Shown: piece after piece, positions 8,638 to 17,405 of the stretch
Numbering within the stretch: the stretch's first letter is position 1
How the letters are laid out: every line of letters starts with the position of its first letter
Assembly: GCF_003058165.1 (NCBI RefSeq)
Contig: NZ_QBUC01000002.1
Span: 227,661-291,660 of the forward strand
Direction of reading: 5' to 3'
DNA: 64,000 nt
From: Paenisporosarcina sp. OV554
GTDB taxonomy: Bacteria; Bacillota; Bacilli; Bacillales_A; Planococcaceae
Program-made: the position numbers and the translations under genes
Notes under the pieces: model-generated
What the model saw: the letters and a program-made list of their open reading frames with translations, nothing else
What the model was told of the DNA's origin: nothing
The model's database searches: none

Positions 8638-9834
8638 GTGGCAATACAAAAGTTTTATTATACCGTGACAAGTTCACGTGCGTTTTTCATTCAAATGGTG
8701 TTTACTTTGAACGCCATTTATTATGTTACACAAGCAGATTTAAATGCATTACAACTAGTACTAATCGGAACAATTATGGAAGTTTCGGTTCTCTTATTTG
8801 AAATGCCAACGGGTCTGTTTGCCGATCATTACGGTCGTAAGAAATCACTTGCTATAGGGACATTAGTGATTGGGTTGGCTCACATATTGGAAGGAAGTAT
8901 GCCGGATTTTTGGGCGATTGCATTGGCTTCTGCGTTATGGGGAGTCGGCTGGACCTTTATTAGTGGGGCAGAGCAAGCATGGATTGCAGATGAATTAAAT
9001 GGTGAAAACTTAGAGGAAACCTTTTTACGTGGTTCTCAATTTTCGTCATTCGCACGATTTGTCGCAATTTTAGCGAGTGTGTCAATTGCAGCCATTTGGT
9101 CGGTACAGTTTGCCATTTTAGTAGCAGGTATCATGCTCATTATCCTTTCATTATGGGCATTTATTAATCTGCCGGAAACGAAGTTTGTCAAAGTAACACG
9201 TGCAAAAGGGGTATCAGGTGTTACACATATGATGGAAATCATTAAAGTAGGCATGACGCAAATTCGTGGTAACACGATACTCGTCAGTATTGCGGTGGTG
9301 ACATTATTATGGGGACTCGCGAGTGAGGGGTTTGACCGTTTATACGGTGCTCATTTCATTGCCGACTATGACTTGTCAGAAAGTGAATCCATTTATTGGT
9401 TCGGCACATTTTACGCTATAGCTTTTTTGCTTAATATTGTCGTACTAAGATTTGTGGAAAAATATGTGGAAGGTCGCTACGCGGATGTGCTGTTATTAAC
9501 AAATGCCGTTTTAATAGGGACCATGATTGTCTTCGCATGGACTGGACATTTCTTCATAGCCATTGCAATGTACTGGGTGACAAGTGCACTCAGAAATGTA
9601 AACTATCCATTAATGAATATTATTACAAACGAACGTCTGCAATCAAAAGGTCGAGCCACAACTCTTTCCATGTTCGGTCAACTTGATGCTTTTGGACAAA
9701 TAGCAGGGGGGCCATTAGTCGGTTTGCTTGCTTTGTACACATCTGTTGCAGGAGGCATCACAACTTCTGCGTTACTCATCTTGCCTGTCCTGTATTTCTT
9801 GTGGCGAATGAAAGGGAAAATGATCGACTCATAA
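8638..9834 (+). CDS. MFS transporter (probable drug exporter)
   Basis: This 398-residue membrane protein has 12 predicted hydrophobic segments. Between segments 2 and 3 it has the major-facilitator motif A in the form GLFADHYGRKKS. The start is GTG at 8638 with GGAGG ten bases upstream. No substrate can be assigned from sequence. The leader ORF and the hairpin that covers its ribosome binding site suggest an antibiotic-inducible efflux pump. It is closed by the terminator at 9842-9877. Confidence 0.88.
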   Translation: MAIQKFYYTVTSSRAFFIQMVFTLNAIYYVTQADLNALQLVLIGTIMEVSVLLFEMPTGLFADHYGRKKSLAIGTLVIGLAHILEGSMPDFWAIALASALWGVGWTFISGAEQAWIADELNGENLEETFLRGSQFSSFARFVAILASVSIAAIWSVQFAILVAGIMLIILSLWAFINLPETKFVKVTRAKGVSGVTHMMEIIKVGMTQIRGNTILVSIAVVTLLWGLASEGFDRLYGAHFIADYDLSESESIYWFGTFYAIAFLLNIVVLRFVEKYVEGRYADVLLLTNAVLIGTMIVFAWTGHFFIAIAMYWVTSALRNVNYPLMNIITNERLQSKGRATTLSMFGQLDAFGQIAGGPLVGLLALYTSVAGGITTSALLILPVLYFLWRMKGKMIDS

Positions 9835-9841
9835 TTTGATT

Positions 9842-9877
9842 AAGTGCCTGGTGCGAATGAGCATCGGGCACTTTTTT
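9842..9877 (+). terminator. Terminator of the MFS gene
   Basis: Stem AAGTGCC / GGCACTT followed by seven T. It starts eight bases after the stop codon. Confidence 0.9.
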
Positions 9878-9925
9878 TGTAGTTACAGAGGTAGAGAAGA
9901 GTGGTTTATGTGGAAGAATATGGGT

Positions 9926-10001
9926 GAAAGGGAATGAACCGCGTTTGAACGGGAATAAAGGGTCCATGAAAAGGAATAAACACAAAATGAACGGGAATAA
10001 G
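9926..10001. repeat. 21-bp phased intergenic array 2 (core GAACGGGAATAAA)
   Basis: Cores start at 9926, 9947, 9968 and 9989, exactly 21 bp apart, with variants GAAAGGGAATGAA, GAACGGGAATAAA, GAAAAGGAATAAA and GAACGGGAATAAG. The fillers are unrelated to each other and to those of array 1. The array fills the space between two converging terminators (9842-9877 and 10003-10034). Confidence 0.9.
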
Positions 10002-10002
10002 C

Positions 10003-10034
10003 AAAAAAACAGTGCACCATACATGGCACACTGT
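10003..10034 (-). terminator. Terminator of the AIM24-family gene
   Basis: On the minus strand ACAGTG and CACTGT form the outer stem around an extra GCCATG / TATGGT pairing, followed by a run of seven T. It directly abuts repeat array 2. Confidence 0.85.
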
Positions 10035-10043
10035 CTTTCAATT

Positions 10044-10844
10044 TTATTTTCCGCCTAATATATCAAATAATCCACCAGCTAAACTACCTTCACCTTTGGA
10101 GCCTCCACCTGGAATTTGCGGAGCTGCTGCGAAGACGCGGCTAGCAAGGCGGCTAAACGGCAGCGATTGGATCCATACTGTTCCGGGTCCTCTTAGTGTA
10201 GCGAAGAACAATCCTTCTCCTCCGAATAATGCTGTTTTTACACCTTTAACCATTTCAATGCTGTAATCGACTTCTTGAGTCATCGCTACTAAACAACCTG
10301 TGTCTACGCGCAATACTTCACCTGGTTGTAAATGTTTTTTATGAATGGTACCTCCAGCATGAAGAAACGCAAGTCCATCACCTTCAAGTTTTTGCATGAT
10401 AAATCCTTCGCCACCAAAGAATCCCGTTCCGAGTTTACGTTGGAATTCAATACCGACCGAAACACCTTTAGCGGCAGCAAGAAACGCATCTTTTTGACAG
10501 ATGATTTTACCACCCATTTCGCTTAAATCCATCGGGATGATTTTGCCTGGATACGGTGAAGCGAAGTAGACATGTTTTTTTCCTGAACCGGTATTAGTGA
10601 AAGTGGTCATAAATAAACTTTCACCAGTAAGCATACGTTTACCTGCGCCCATTAATTTCCCCATTAAACCACTACTAGCAGAACCATTAGAGCCGTCTCC
10701 GAATATGGTTTCCATCGCGATTCCGTCTTCCATCATCATTAAACTACCAGCTTCTGCAACAACTGTTTCTTTTGGATCAAGTTCCACTTCTACAAACTGC
10801 ATGTCGTCTCCGTATAATTTGTAATCAATTTCGTGGTTATTCAT
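10044..10844 (-). CDS. AIM24 / TIGR00266 family protein
   Basis: This 266-residue protein belongs to the AIM24 family (TIGR00266) of double-stranded beta-helix proteins, with the typical [12 protein letters not shown] near the N-terminus, [20 protein letters not shown] in the middle and [20 protein letters not shown] near the C-terminus. The bacterial role is not established. The ORF opens nine bases earlier, but that ATG is one base from the GGAGG; the ATG at 10844 (MNNHEIDYK) has proper spacing. It is a single-gene unit. Confidence 0.88.
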   Translation of the reverse strand: MNNHEIDYKLYGDDMQFVEVELDPKETVVAEAGSLMMMEDGIAMETIFGDGSNGSASSGLMGKLMGAGKRMLTGESLFMTTFTNTGSGKKHVYFASPYPGKIIPMDLSEMGGKIICQKDAFLAAAKGVSVGIEFQRKLGTGFFGGEGFIMQKLEGDGLAFLHAGGTIHKKHLQPGEVLRVDTGCLVAMTQEVDYSIEMVKGVKTALFGGEGLFFATLRGPGTVWIQSLPFSRLASRVFAAAPQIPGGGSKGEGSLAGGLFDILGGK

Positions 10845-10987
10845 ATGTCTCATTCCTCCAAAAATTAAATTCTACTCATTCATACGCTTTCCACAGCAAA
10901 AAGTTTCATCCGAAAATCTAATAAAGAATATTCCGTTTTTTCCGAATTTTAAAAGGTTTAAAAGGTTTCATGTCGAATTAGTTATAG

Positions 10988-11001
10988 TGAAAACGTTTTC
11001 A
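10988..11001 (+). promoter_or_regulatory. Perfect CcpA (cre) site at the lysine catabolic operon
   Basis: TGAAAACGTTTTCA is a full palindrome and matches the cre consensus TGWAANCGNTNWCA at every position. It starts on the last base of a -10-like TATAGT (10983-10988) and ends 20 bases before the first start codon. A site at the transcription start normally gives repression by CcpA-HPr(Ser-P). No good -35 hexamer is visible. Confidence 0.85.
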
Positions 11002-11021
11002 AAACGAAAGGGGTAAGGTAC

Positions 11022-12497
11022 ATGCAATTGAACAATTACATCGGTGGAAAGTGGCAGGATGCGGGAGATGCTAAGTACGTTCCTGTGACGAACCCGGCAA
11101 ATGGCGAAGAGTTAGCTCAAGTCCGATTATCAACAAAAGAAGACGTAAATCTAGCGGTAGCGGCTGCAAAGAAAGCGCAGAAGAAATGGGCGCTTGTTCC
11201 TGCACCGAAGCGAGCAGATTATTTATATGAAATAGGCCGTATTATGAAAGAAAAGAAAGAGCATTTAGCGCAAGTACTGACGAAAGAAATGGGCAAAGTC
11301 ATTGAAGAAGGACGCGGAGAAGTGCAAGAAGGAATAGATATGGCATTCTATATGGCTGGAGAAGGTCGCCGTTTATTTGGTGAAACAACGCCTTCGGAAC
11401 TTGCGGATAAGTTTGCGATGAGTGTTCGTGCACCAATTGGCGTTGTCGGACTTATTACACCATGGAACTTCCCTGTAGCGATTGCAACATGGAAATCGTT
11501 CCCGGCAATCGTAGCAGGTAATACATTCTTATGGAAACCAGCAACAGAAACACCGATGATGGCGTATGAAATGGCAAAAGTTTTTGAAGAAGCGGGAATT
11601 CCAGCAGGAGTGGCAAATATAGTATTTGGATCAGGATCAGAAGTCGGTACAGCCATGATCGAACATCCAGATGTGAAAGTTATTTCATTTACAGGGTCAA
11701 CAGAAACAGGTCGTTCAGTTGCGGAACGTGGCGGTCGTCATTTGAAAAAAGTGTCGCTTGAAATGGGCGGAAAAAATGCAGTAATTGTTATGGATGATGC
11801 AGATCTTGGATTAGCAGTAGAAGGGATTCTTTGGAGTGCCTTTGGAACTGCAGGTCAACGCTGTACGGCATGTAGTCGTGTCATCGTGCATAAAGATGTT
11901 AAAGAAGAACTTGAATCACTTCTTCTAACTGCGATGGAACAATTAACTATCGGTGATGGTATGGATGAAACCGTGAAAATTGGACCAGTAATTAACAAAA
12001 AGGCCTTAGAAAAAATCCATAACTATGTACAAATCGGAAAAGAAGAAGGCGCTACATTACTTGTTGGTGGTGAAATTCTTGCTGAAGGAAATTTAGCTAA
12101 CGGAAACTATTACGCTCCTACTTTGTTCACGAATGTAGAACGCGATAGCCGAATTGCACAGGAAGAAATTTTTGGTCCAGTTGTATCACTTATCGAAGTT
12201 TCGAGTTTAGACGAAGCGATTGAAGTGAATAACAGCGTAACTTTTGGATTATCAAGCAGTATTTTCTCTCGTGATGTCAACACCGTGTTTAAAGCGCAAC
12301 GTGATTTAGATACAGGGATTGTGTATGTAAATGCAGGTACAACAGGAGCTGAAATTCATTTACCGTTTGGTGGAACAAAAGGGACTGGGAATGGCCACCG
12401 TGATTCAGGTGTTGCAGCTTTAGACGTGTATACAGAGTGGAAGAGTATTTATATTGATTTTAGTGGCAAGTTGCAACGAGCTCAAATTGATAACTAA
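11022..12497 (+). CDS. NAD(P)-dependent aldehyde dehydrogenase (probable aminoadipate-semialdehyde dehydrogenase)
   Basis: This 491-residue enzyme is a canonical ALDH: oxyanion Asn149 in TPWNF, NAD-binding FTGSTETG near 223-230, general base Glu247 in LEMGGK and nucleophile Cys281 in GQRCTAC. It is first in an operon with lysine 6-dehydrogenase and an acyl-CoA dehydrogenase. Lysine 6-dehydrogenase makes 2-aminoadipate 6-semialdehyde, which cyclises to piperideine-6-carboxylate, so oxidation of that product to 2-aminoadipate is the likely reaction. That assignment rests on context. The start follows AAAGGGGTAAGG, and a perfect cre site precedes it. Confidence 0.88.
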   Translation: MQLNNYIGGKWQDAGDAKYVPVTNPANGEELAQVRLSTKEDVNLAVAAAKKAQKKWALVPAPKRADYLYEIGRIMKEKKEHLAQVLTKEMGKVIEEGRGEVQEGIDMAFYMAGEGRRLFGETTPSELADKFAMSVRAPIGVVGLITPWNFPVAIATWKSFPAIVAGNTFLWKPATETPMMAYEMAKVFEEAGIPAGVANIVFGSGSEVGTAMIEHPDVKVISFTGSTETGRSVAERGGRHLKKVSLEMGGKNAVIVMDDADLGLAVEGILWSAFGTAGQRCTACSRVIVHKDVKEELESLLLTAMEQLTIGDGMDETVKIGPVINKKALEKIHNYVQIGKEEGATLLVGGEILAEGNLANGNYYAPTLFTNVERDSRIAQEEIFGPVVSLIEVSSLDEAIEVNNSVTFGLSSSIFSRDVNTVFKAQRDLDTGIVYVNAGTTGAEIHLPFGGTKGTGNGHRDSGVAALDVYTEWKSIYIDFSGKLQRAQIDN

Positions 12498-12534
12498 TAG
12501 CAGATAGACAAAGTTTTACAAAGGGGATGTAAAT

Positions 12535-13707
12535 ATGAAGGTTGTCGTATTAGGTGCGGGATTAATGGGCAAGGAAGCAGCACGAGATTTAGTTAAAAGC
12601 GAATACGTTGAAAAGGTATTTTTAGCTGACGTTCAAGTAGAACAAGTACTAGCTTTTAAAGATAAAATCCAATCCGAGAAAATTGAAGCAATCCGTTTAG
12701 ATGCCAATAATGATGTGGAATTAAAAGCAGTAATGAGCAAAGGTGACGTCGTAATTAATGCCTTATTTTATTCGTTTAATGAAAAAGTTGCACGTGCTGC
12801 TGTTGAAGTAGGTGTTCATTCAATTGATTTAGGCGGTCACATTGGTGGAGCAACGGAGGCTGTTCTCGGTTTAGCTGATGAAGCAAAAGCGAAAGGAATT
12901 ACACTCATCCCAGACCTAGGGGTAGCTCCAGGAATGATTAATATATTGACAGGGTACGGTGCAAGTAAATTAGACGAAGTAAAATCGATAAAACTCTATG
13001 TCGGTGGAATTCCAGTAGTGCCAGAAGGTCCATTGAAATACAATATTGTCTTTTCTTTAGATGGTGTATTTGATCATTATACAGACACTTCACATGTAGT
13101 GCGAAATGGTGAATTACATGAAGTTCCTTCATTATCAGAAATTGAAGCGATTCATTTTGATGAGTTTGGAGAGCTTGAAGCGTTCCATACTTCAGGTGGA
13201 ACATCGACTTTAACGAAAACATTTCCAAACGTCGAAACACTCGAATACAAAACAATCCGTTATCCAGGACATGCAGAGAAATTTAAAGTATTAGTAGATC
13301 TTGGTCTAACAAATAAAGAAACAAAAGTAGTAGTTGATGGAAAATCGATTAGTACGCGTGAAGTGTTAAAAGCAGCTTTAACGCCTGGTTTATTGTTGGG
13401 TGACAAACAAGATGCCGTGTTGTTACGTGTCATTGTTTCTGGTGATAAAAATGGAGAAACGGTTACATATGAATACGAACTAGTCACCAAGAAAGATATG
13501 ACTGATCAAGTAACGGCAATGGCTCGTGCAACAGCAAATACGATTTCAGTCGTTGCGCAAATGATTGGTAATGGAGAAATCACAAAACGCGGCGTTTACC
13601 CACCTGAACAAATTGTACCTGGTGATGCATATATTGCAGAAATGAAAAAACGAGGCGTCGAAATTCAAGAAACTATTAAACAATCAACTTCGGTTGGAAA
13701 CGGATAA
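12535..13707 (+). CDS. L-lysine 6-dehydrogenase (saccharopine-dehydrogenase fold)
   Basis: This 390-residue protein begins [19 protein letters not shown], with a GxGxxG dinucleotide motif at residues 7-12. It resembles, from memory of the family, the geobacillus lysine 6-dehydrogenase, which deaminates the epsilon-amino group of L-lysine with NAD. The C-terminal part has the saccharopine-dehydrogenase C-terminal fold ([15 protein letters not shown], then [13 protein letters not shown]). A saccharopine or carboxynorspermidine dehydrogenase is the alternative. The start follows AAAGGGGATG 37 bases after the aldehyde dehydrogenase, in the same operon. Confidence 0.85.
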   Translation: MKVVVLGAGLMGKEAARDLVKSEYVEKVFLADVQVEQVLAFKDKIQSEKIEAIRLDANNDVELKAVMSKGDVVINALFYSFNEKVARAAVEVGVHSIDLGGHIGGATEAVLGLADEAKAKGITLIPDLGVAPGMINILTGYGASKLDEVKSIKLYVGGIPVVPEGPLKYNIVFSLDGVFDHYTDTSHVVRNGELHEVPSLSEIEAIHFDEFGELEAFHTSGGTSTLTKTFPNVETLEYKTIRYPGHAEKFKVLVDLGLTNKETKVVVDGKSISTREVLKAALTPGLLLGDKQDAVLLRVIVSGDKNGETVTYEYELVTKKDMTDQVTAMARATANTISVVAQMIGNGEITKRGVYPPEQIVPGDAYIAEMKKRGVEIQETIKQSTSVGNG

Positions 13708-13722
13708 CAGGGGGCACTCATC

Positions 13723-14928
13723 ATGAACTTCGAATTTTCAGATGAACATCAACTACTTCGTAAGACAGTTCGACAATATGTGGATGACGAAATATTGCCC
13801 CATATAGCAGAATGGGACTCCACTGGTGGATTTGATCCCAAAGTGTGGAAACGATTAGCAGAGTTGGGATTTATGGGAGTCTGCGTGCCTGAAGCATATG
13901 GCGGTAGCGGAATGGATTATAATTCCCTAGCTATTGTTTGCGAAGAGTTGGAACGCGGTGATACGGCGTTTCGAACAGCGGTATCTGTTCATATCGGCTT
14001 AAACTCCATGACGTTAATGCAATGGGGTACCGAAGAACAAAAGCAAAAATACTTGGTCCCTCAAGCGAAAGGTGAAAAAATCGGTGCTTTTGGATTAACA
14101 GAACCAGGCGCAGGTTCAGACGTTGCGGCAATGTCTACAACGGCAACTCGTGACGGTGACGATTACATTTTAAAAGGCCAAAAAACATGGATTTCTCTAT
14201 GCGATAAAGCAGATAATTTTGTGGTCTTTGCATATACTGATAAATCAAAGAAACATCATGGCATTAGTGCGTTTATCGTTGAGCGGACGATGGAGGGCTT
14301 TAGTTCTAAAGCAATTAAAGGCAAATACGGTATTCGTGCAGGAAATACGGGAGAAATTTTCTTCGATGATGTCCGCGTTCCTGTTGCAAACCGTATAGGA
14401 GAAGAAGGCGAAGGCTTTAAAATCGCAATGGCTGCATTAGATAACGGTCGATTTACAGTAGCTGCAGGTGCGGCAGGATTAATTATGGCTTGTATTGAAT
14501 CCAGTGTAAAATATTGTAATGAACGCGAAACGTTTGGAAAACCAATCGGCAAGCATCAATTAGTTCAACAAATGGTAGCAAAAATGGAAGCGGGTCTTCA
14601 AATGAGTCGTCTTTTGGTCTACCGTGTTGGTGAGCTGAAAAACAAAGGCGTACGCAATACACGCGAAACGTCTTTAGCCAAGTGGCAGTCATGTGATTTT
14701 GCCAATCAAAGTGCAGATGACGCTGTACAGATCCACGGTGCCTATGGATATTCAGATGATTATCCAGTGGCAAGATACTTACGTAACTCAAAAGCACCAG
14801 TTATTTACGAAGGAACAAGAGAAATTCATACGATTATGCAAGCCGAGTATGTACTTGGCTACCGCGAAGATAAAAAATTATCGAAAATGTTGCCGAAATG
14901 GCCATTTGAAATTGATCGAGAAATGTGA
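13723..14928 (+). CDS. Acyl-CoA dehydrogenase, glutaryl-CoA-dehydrogenase-like
   Basis: This 401-residue FAD enzyme has the acyl-CoA dehydrogenase signatures GAFGLTEPGAGSDVAAM (residues 121-137) and QIHGAYGYSDDYPVARYLR (336-354). The catalytic Glu363 lies in IYEGTREIH. The stretch FRTAVSVH (83-90) resembles YRSAMSVQ of glutaryl-CoA dehydrogenase, whose Arg binds the glutaryl carboxylate. This fits the lysine-to-glutaryl-CoA route implied by the two genes upstream. It starts 15 bases after lysine dehydrogenase. Isovaleryl- or butyryl-CoA dehydrogenase activity is the alternative. The promoter of the next unit lies inside its last codons. Confidence 0.88.
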   Translation: MNFEFSDEHQLLRKTVRQYVDDEILPHIAEWDSTGGFDPKVWKRLAELGFMGVCVPEAYGGSGMDYNSLAIVCEELERGDTAFRTAVSVHIGLNSMTLMQWGTEEQKQKYLVPQAKGEKIGAFGLTEPGAGSDVAAMSTTATRDGDDYILKGQKTWISLCDKADNFVVFAYTDKSKKHHGISAFIVERTMEGFSSKAIKGKYGIRAGNTGEIFFDDVRVPVANRIGEEGEGFKIAMAALDNGRFTVAAGAAGLIMACIESSVKYCNERETFGKPIGKHQLVQQMVAKMEAGLQMSRLLVYRVGELKNKGVRNTRETSLAKWQSCDFANQSADDAVQIHGAYGYSDDYPVARYLRNSKAPVIYEGTREIHTIMQAEYVLGYREDKKLSKMLPKWPFEIDREM

Positions 14929-14934
14929 TAGAAT
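14906..14934 (+). promoter_or_regulatory. Sigma-A promoter for the ABC-F leader
   Basis: TTGAAA (14906-14911) and TAGAAT (14929-14934) are separated by exactly 17 bases. The -35 lies within the end of the acyl-CoA dehydrogenase gene. A start near 14941 would give a leader RNA of about 265 bases before the ABC-F gene. Confidence 0.75.
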
Positions 14935-14967
14935 ATTCTAAAATCGATGAACGGAGGTGAGGAAAGA

Positions 14968-15099
14968 ATGAAAAACGTTGTGACTGCACATGGATTTATA
15001 TTGGAATTTTTATCCGTTTCATGTGCGATTACTCATGAAATTGCTGATAACGGGACGGGTCTGTCCATTTTTAGACAATTACATGAACATCACAGCTGA
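14968..15099 (+). CDS. 43-residue leader ORF upstream of the ABC-F gene
   Basis: The ORF encodes a 43-residue peptide beginning MKNVVTAHGF and ending QLHEHHS. It has a strong ribosome binding site (GGAGGTGAGG) and sits 33 bases downstream of a consensus promoter. It is followed by a small hairpin (15118-15130) and an intrinsic terminator (15134-15163) just before the ABC-F gene. ABC-F antibiotic-resistance genes such as vmlR are known to be induced by ribosome stalling on leader ORFs that relieves termination, so this is a likely leader peptide. No homologue is recognised. Confidence 0.65.
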   Translation: MKNVVTAHGFILEFLSVSCAITHEIADNGTGLSIFRQLHEHHS

Positions 15100-15117
15100 T
15101 TAGACATTCTTTCCAAA

Positions 15118-15130
15118 CCGTTATTAACGG
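15118..15130 (+). promoter_or_regulatory. Small hairpin in the ABC-F leader
   Basis: CCGTT-att-AACGG lies between the leader ORF and the terminator. It could be part of an alternative fold that competes with the terminator, but no clear antiterminator pairing was found by eye. Confidence 0.4.
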
Positions 15131-15133
15131 GAA

Positions 15134-15163
15134 AAGACTGCTCTCTTCGAGTAGTCTTTTTTT
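15134..15163 (+). terminator. Attenuator terminator before the ABC-F gene
   Basis: Stem AAGACTGCTC / GAGTAGTCTT (one G-U pair) with a five-base loop and a run of seven T. It ends 42 bases before the ABC-F start codon, within the same transcription unit as the leader ORF. Confidence 0.85.
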
Positions 15164-15204
15164 GTGCTTCCAGCTGTGTTCAATTAGAAAGGAAGCGAAA
15201 AATC

Positions 15205-17076
15205 ATGATATGTACAATACAAGAAATTAGCAAAATGCTCGGTGGTAATATCATATTTGAAGAACTGTCGTTAGCCATAAAAACGGGTGACAAATTAGGT
15301 GTTGTTGGACGAAATGGCTCGGGAAAAACCACTTTGTTTACATTGCTTTCAGGAATTGAAACACCTGATTTAGGCAGTATTCATTTTAAAAAAGGCACAA
15401 AAATCGGCTACCTAGCTCAAATTCCTTCTTATTCAGAAGCAGTAACAGGGCATGATGTGTTGTTGATGGCATTTGAAGAGTTAGTCAATCTTCAGCAAAA
15501 AATGACTCTGTTAGAAGAGAAAATGGCACTAGCAAACCCGGGTGAGTTGGAAAGACTTTTGAAACAATATGGGGATATTCAAGAAGAGTTCACGCTTCGG
15601 GATGGTTACTCGATGGACTCGGAACTTGATAAGGTAGTGCAAGGGTTGCAGTTAACATCGTTTATTGGCCGATCATTTACCAGTTTAAGTGGAGGCGAAC
15701 AAACGAAAATCATGCTCGGTAAATTATTGTTAACAAAACCAGATTTGTTGTTACTCGATGAACCAACAAATCATTTGGATTTATTTGCAGTTGAATGGCT
15801 TGAGCAATACTTGGTTGATTATGAAGGAACGGTTGTCATTATTTCGCATGACCGTTATTTTTTGGATCAAGTCGTTACGAAAGTAGCGGATCTTGAAGAA
15901 GGCGAATTGACGCTTTATCATGGCAATTATTCTTCTTTTGCCATACAAAAAGAAGAGCGCCTTATGCGTGAATTCCAAGAATTCGGAGAACAACAGAAAA
16001 AAATAAAGAAAATGAAAGAAGCAATTAAACGATTGCGACTTTGGGCAAATGAAGCGGTTCCACCAAATCCAGGCTTGCATAGACGTGCACGTAATATGGA
16101 ACGGGCATTAGAACGCATGGAAAAAGTGCGAAAACCTCTAGTAGACCCGAAAAAAATGACGTTAGCATTTGATGCTGCACCAAGGAGCGGGAAAGAAGTC
16201 GTCGTTATGGAAAATGTCTCAAAATCCTTCGGTGACAATTTGTTACTTCGTAATGCAAACTTTAATGTGTACTGGAAAGATCGAGTGGCAGTAGTCGGTC
16301 GTAATGGGACAGGGAAATCGACGATTTTGAAACTGTTGCGAGGCGAAGTGGCAGTAGACGAAGGTATAGCAAGATTAGGCAGCAATGTTCGGGTAGGATT
16401 TTTATCACAGCATTTTGAAATATCGAATCCGAAAGCACGATTAATCGACGCTTTTCGTGAAGAAGTATCCATGTTTGAAGGGGAAGCACGACATGTATTG
16501 GCACGTTTTATGTTTTATGGACCCGATGTATTTAAACGAGTGAGCGACTTAAGTGGTGGCGAGCGCATGCGTTTAAGGTTAGCTCAACTCATGTATCAAG
16601 ACGTCAATTTGTTAATGCTTGATGAACCGACGAACCATTTAGACATTGATTCACGAGAAGTATTGGAAGAGGCGTTGGAAGACTTCCAAGGTACGATTTT
16701 AGCTGTATCTCATGATCGCTATTTTTTAAATAAATTATTCCCGCGAACCGCTTGGCTTGATCGAGGAGAATTGACCACATTCGAAGGTCCTTACGAATGG
16801 GCTCGAGGCAAGTGGGATGAACTACAAGCTCGACATCAAGTGGAAGAAGTGAAGAGCGTTAAGCTTGTAGAAAAAGTTAAACCCCTACGTGTGAAGGAGA
16901 TATTATCTCGACCAATCGAAGTAGAAATGGCAGATTTAGAAACTGCAATTTTAGAAATAACGAACCGCATAGAAAAAGAAGAGGATTGGGAAGTCTACGA
17001 ACAGTTAGTTTGTGAAAAAGGGGAGCTAGACGAAAGACTTGAAGGATTGCTCGAACGATGGCTGGAGAGTTCATAA
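15205..17076 (+). CDS. ABC-F family ATPase (possible ribosomal protection protein)
   Basis: This 623-residue protein has two ABC domains without membrane segments. Walker A motifs are GRNGSGKTT (about residue 35) and GRNGTGKST (about residue 370), signatures are LSGGEQTKI and LSGGERMRL, and both Walker B motifs read LDEPTNHLD. The basic linker at about 250-310 is the region that reaches the ribosomal P-site and peptidyl-transfer centre in ABC-F proteins. A coiled-coil tail occupies about 570-620. Members are either housekeeping translation factors or antibiotic resistance proteins; the attenuator upstream favours the second. It does not look like YfmM, which is encoded at 56574. Confidence 0.88.
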   Translation: MICTIQEISKMLGGNIIFEELSLAIKTGDKLGVVGRNGSGKTTLFTLLSGIETPDLGSIHFKKGTKIGYLAQIPSYSEAVTGHDVLLMAFEELVNLQQKMTLLEEKMALANPGELERLLKQYGDIQEEFTLRDGYSMDSELDKVVQGLQLTSFIGRSFTSLSGGEQTKIMLGKLLLTKPDLLLLDEPTNHLDLFAVEWLEQYLVDYEGTVVIISHDRYFLDQVVTKVADLEEGELTLYHGNYSSFAIQKEERLMREFQEFGEQQKKIKKMKEAIKRLRLWANEAVPPNPGLHRRARNMERALERMEKVRKPLVDPKKMTLAFDAAPRSGKEVVVMENVSKSFGDNLLLRNANFNVYWKDRVAVVGRNGTGKSTILKLLRGEVAVDEGIARLGSNVRVGFLSQHFEISNPKARLIDAFREEVSMFEGEARHVLARFMFYGPDVFKRVSDLSGGERMRLRLAQLMYQDVNLLMLDEPTNHLDIDSREVLEEALEDFQGTILAVSHDRYFLNKLFPRTAWLDRGELTTFEGPYEWARGKWDELQARHQVEEVKSVKLVEKVKPLRVKEILSRPIEVEMADLETAILEITNRIEKEEDWEVYEQLVCEKGELDERLEGLLERWLESS

Positions 17077-17087
17077 TATTGGTAATG

Positions 17088-17120
17088 GTACGCAAGAGAA
17101 AACTCTTGCGTACTTTTTTT
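17088..17120 (+). terminator. Terminator of the ABC-F gene
   Basis: A perfect 11-bp stem, GTACGCAAGAG / CTCTTGCGTAC, with a four-base loop and seven T. Confidence 0.95.
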
Positions 17121-17173
17121 ATGGCAAAGTAAAGTTCACACGGAATTTATCTACATTAGGATGATTGTTAGCG

Positions 17174-17249
17174 ATTCCAACTTGGGCTTAAAATATTCCA
17201 ACTTGGCTCTGATTTTTTCCAACTTGGGCGTCAAGTATTCCAACTGAGC
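17174..17249. repeat. 21-bp phased intergenic array 3 (core ATTCCAACTTGGG)
   Basis: Cores start at 17174, 17195, 17216 and 17237, exactly 21 bp apart; the last is degraded to ATTCCAACTGAGC. On the other strand the core reads CCCAAGTTGGAAT, which ends A-rich like the cores of other arrays. The array lies 54 bases after the ABC-F terminator. The rest of this 329-base gap, 17250-17405, shows no other structure by eye. Confidence 0.88.
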
Positions 17250-17405
17250 AACCGCTCACCAAGAAGTAACCCTTTTTTAAAAGGAAAAGCTATGCATTTT
17301 ATAAAAATATTCAAAATGAATAAATAATTAGTGAATTGATGAAACAAAAATGTTTGTAGTCGGTCTAATGAAGTAACGAAGCAGAGATGAAGGGGAGAGG
17401 GAAAG

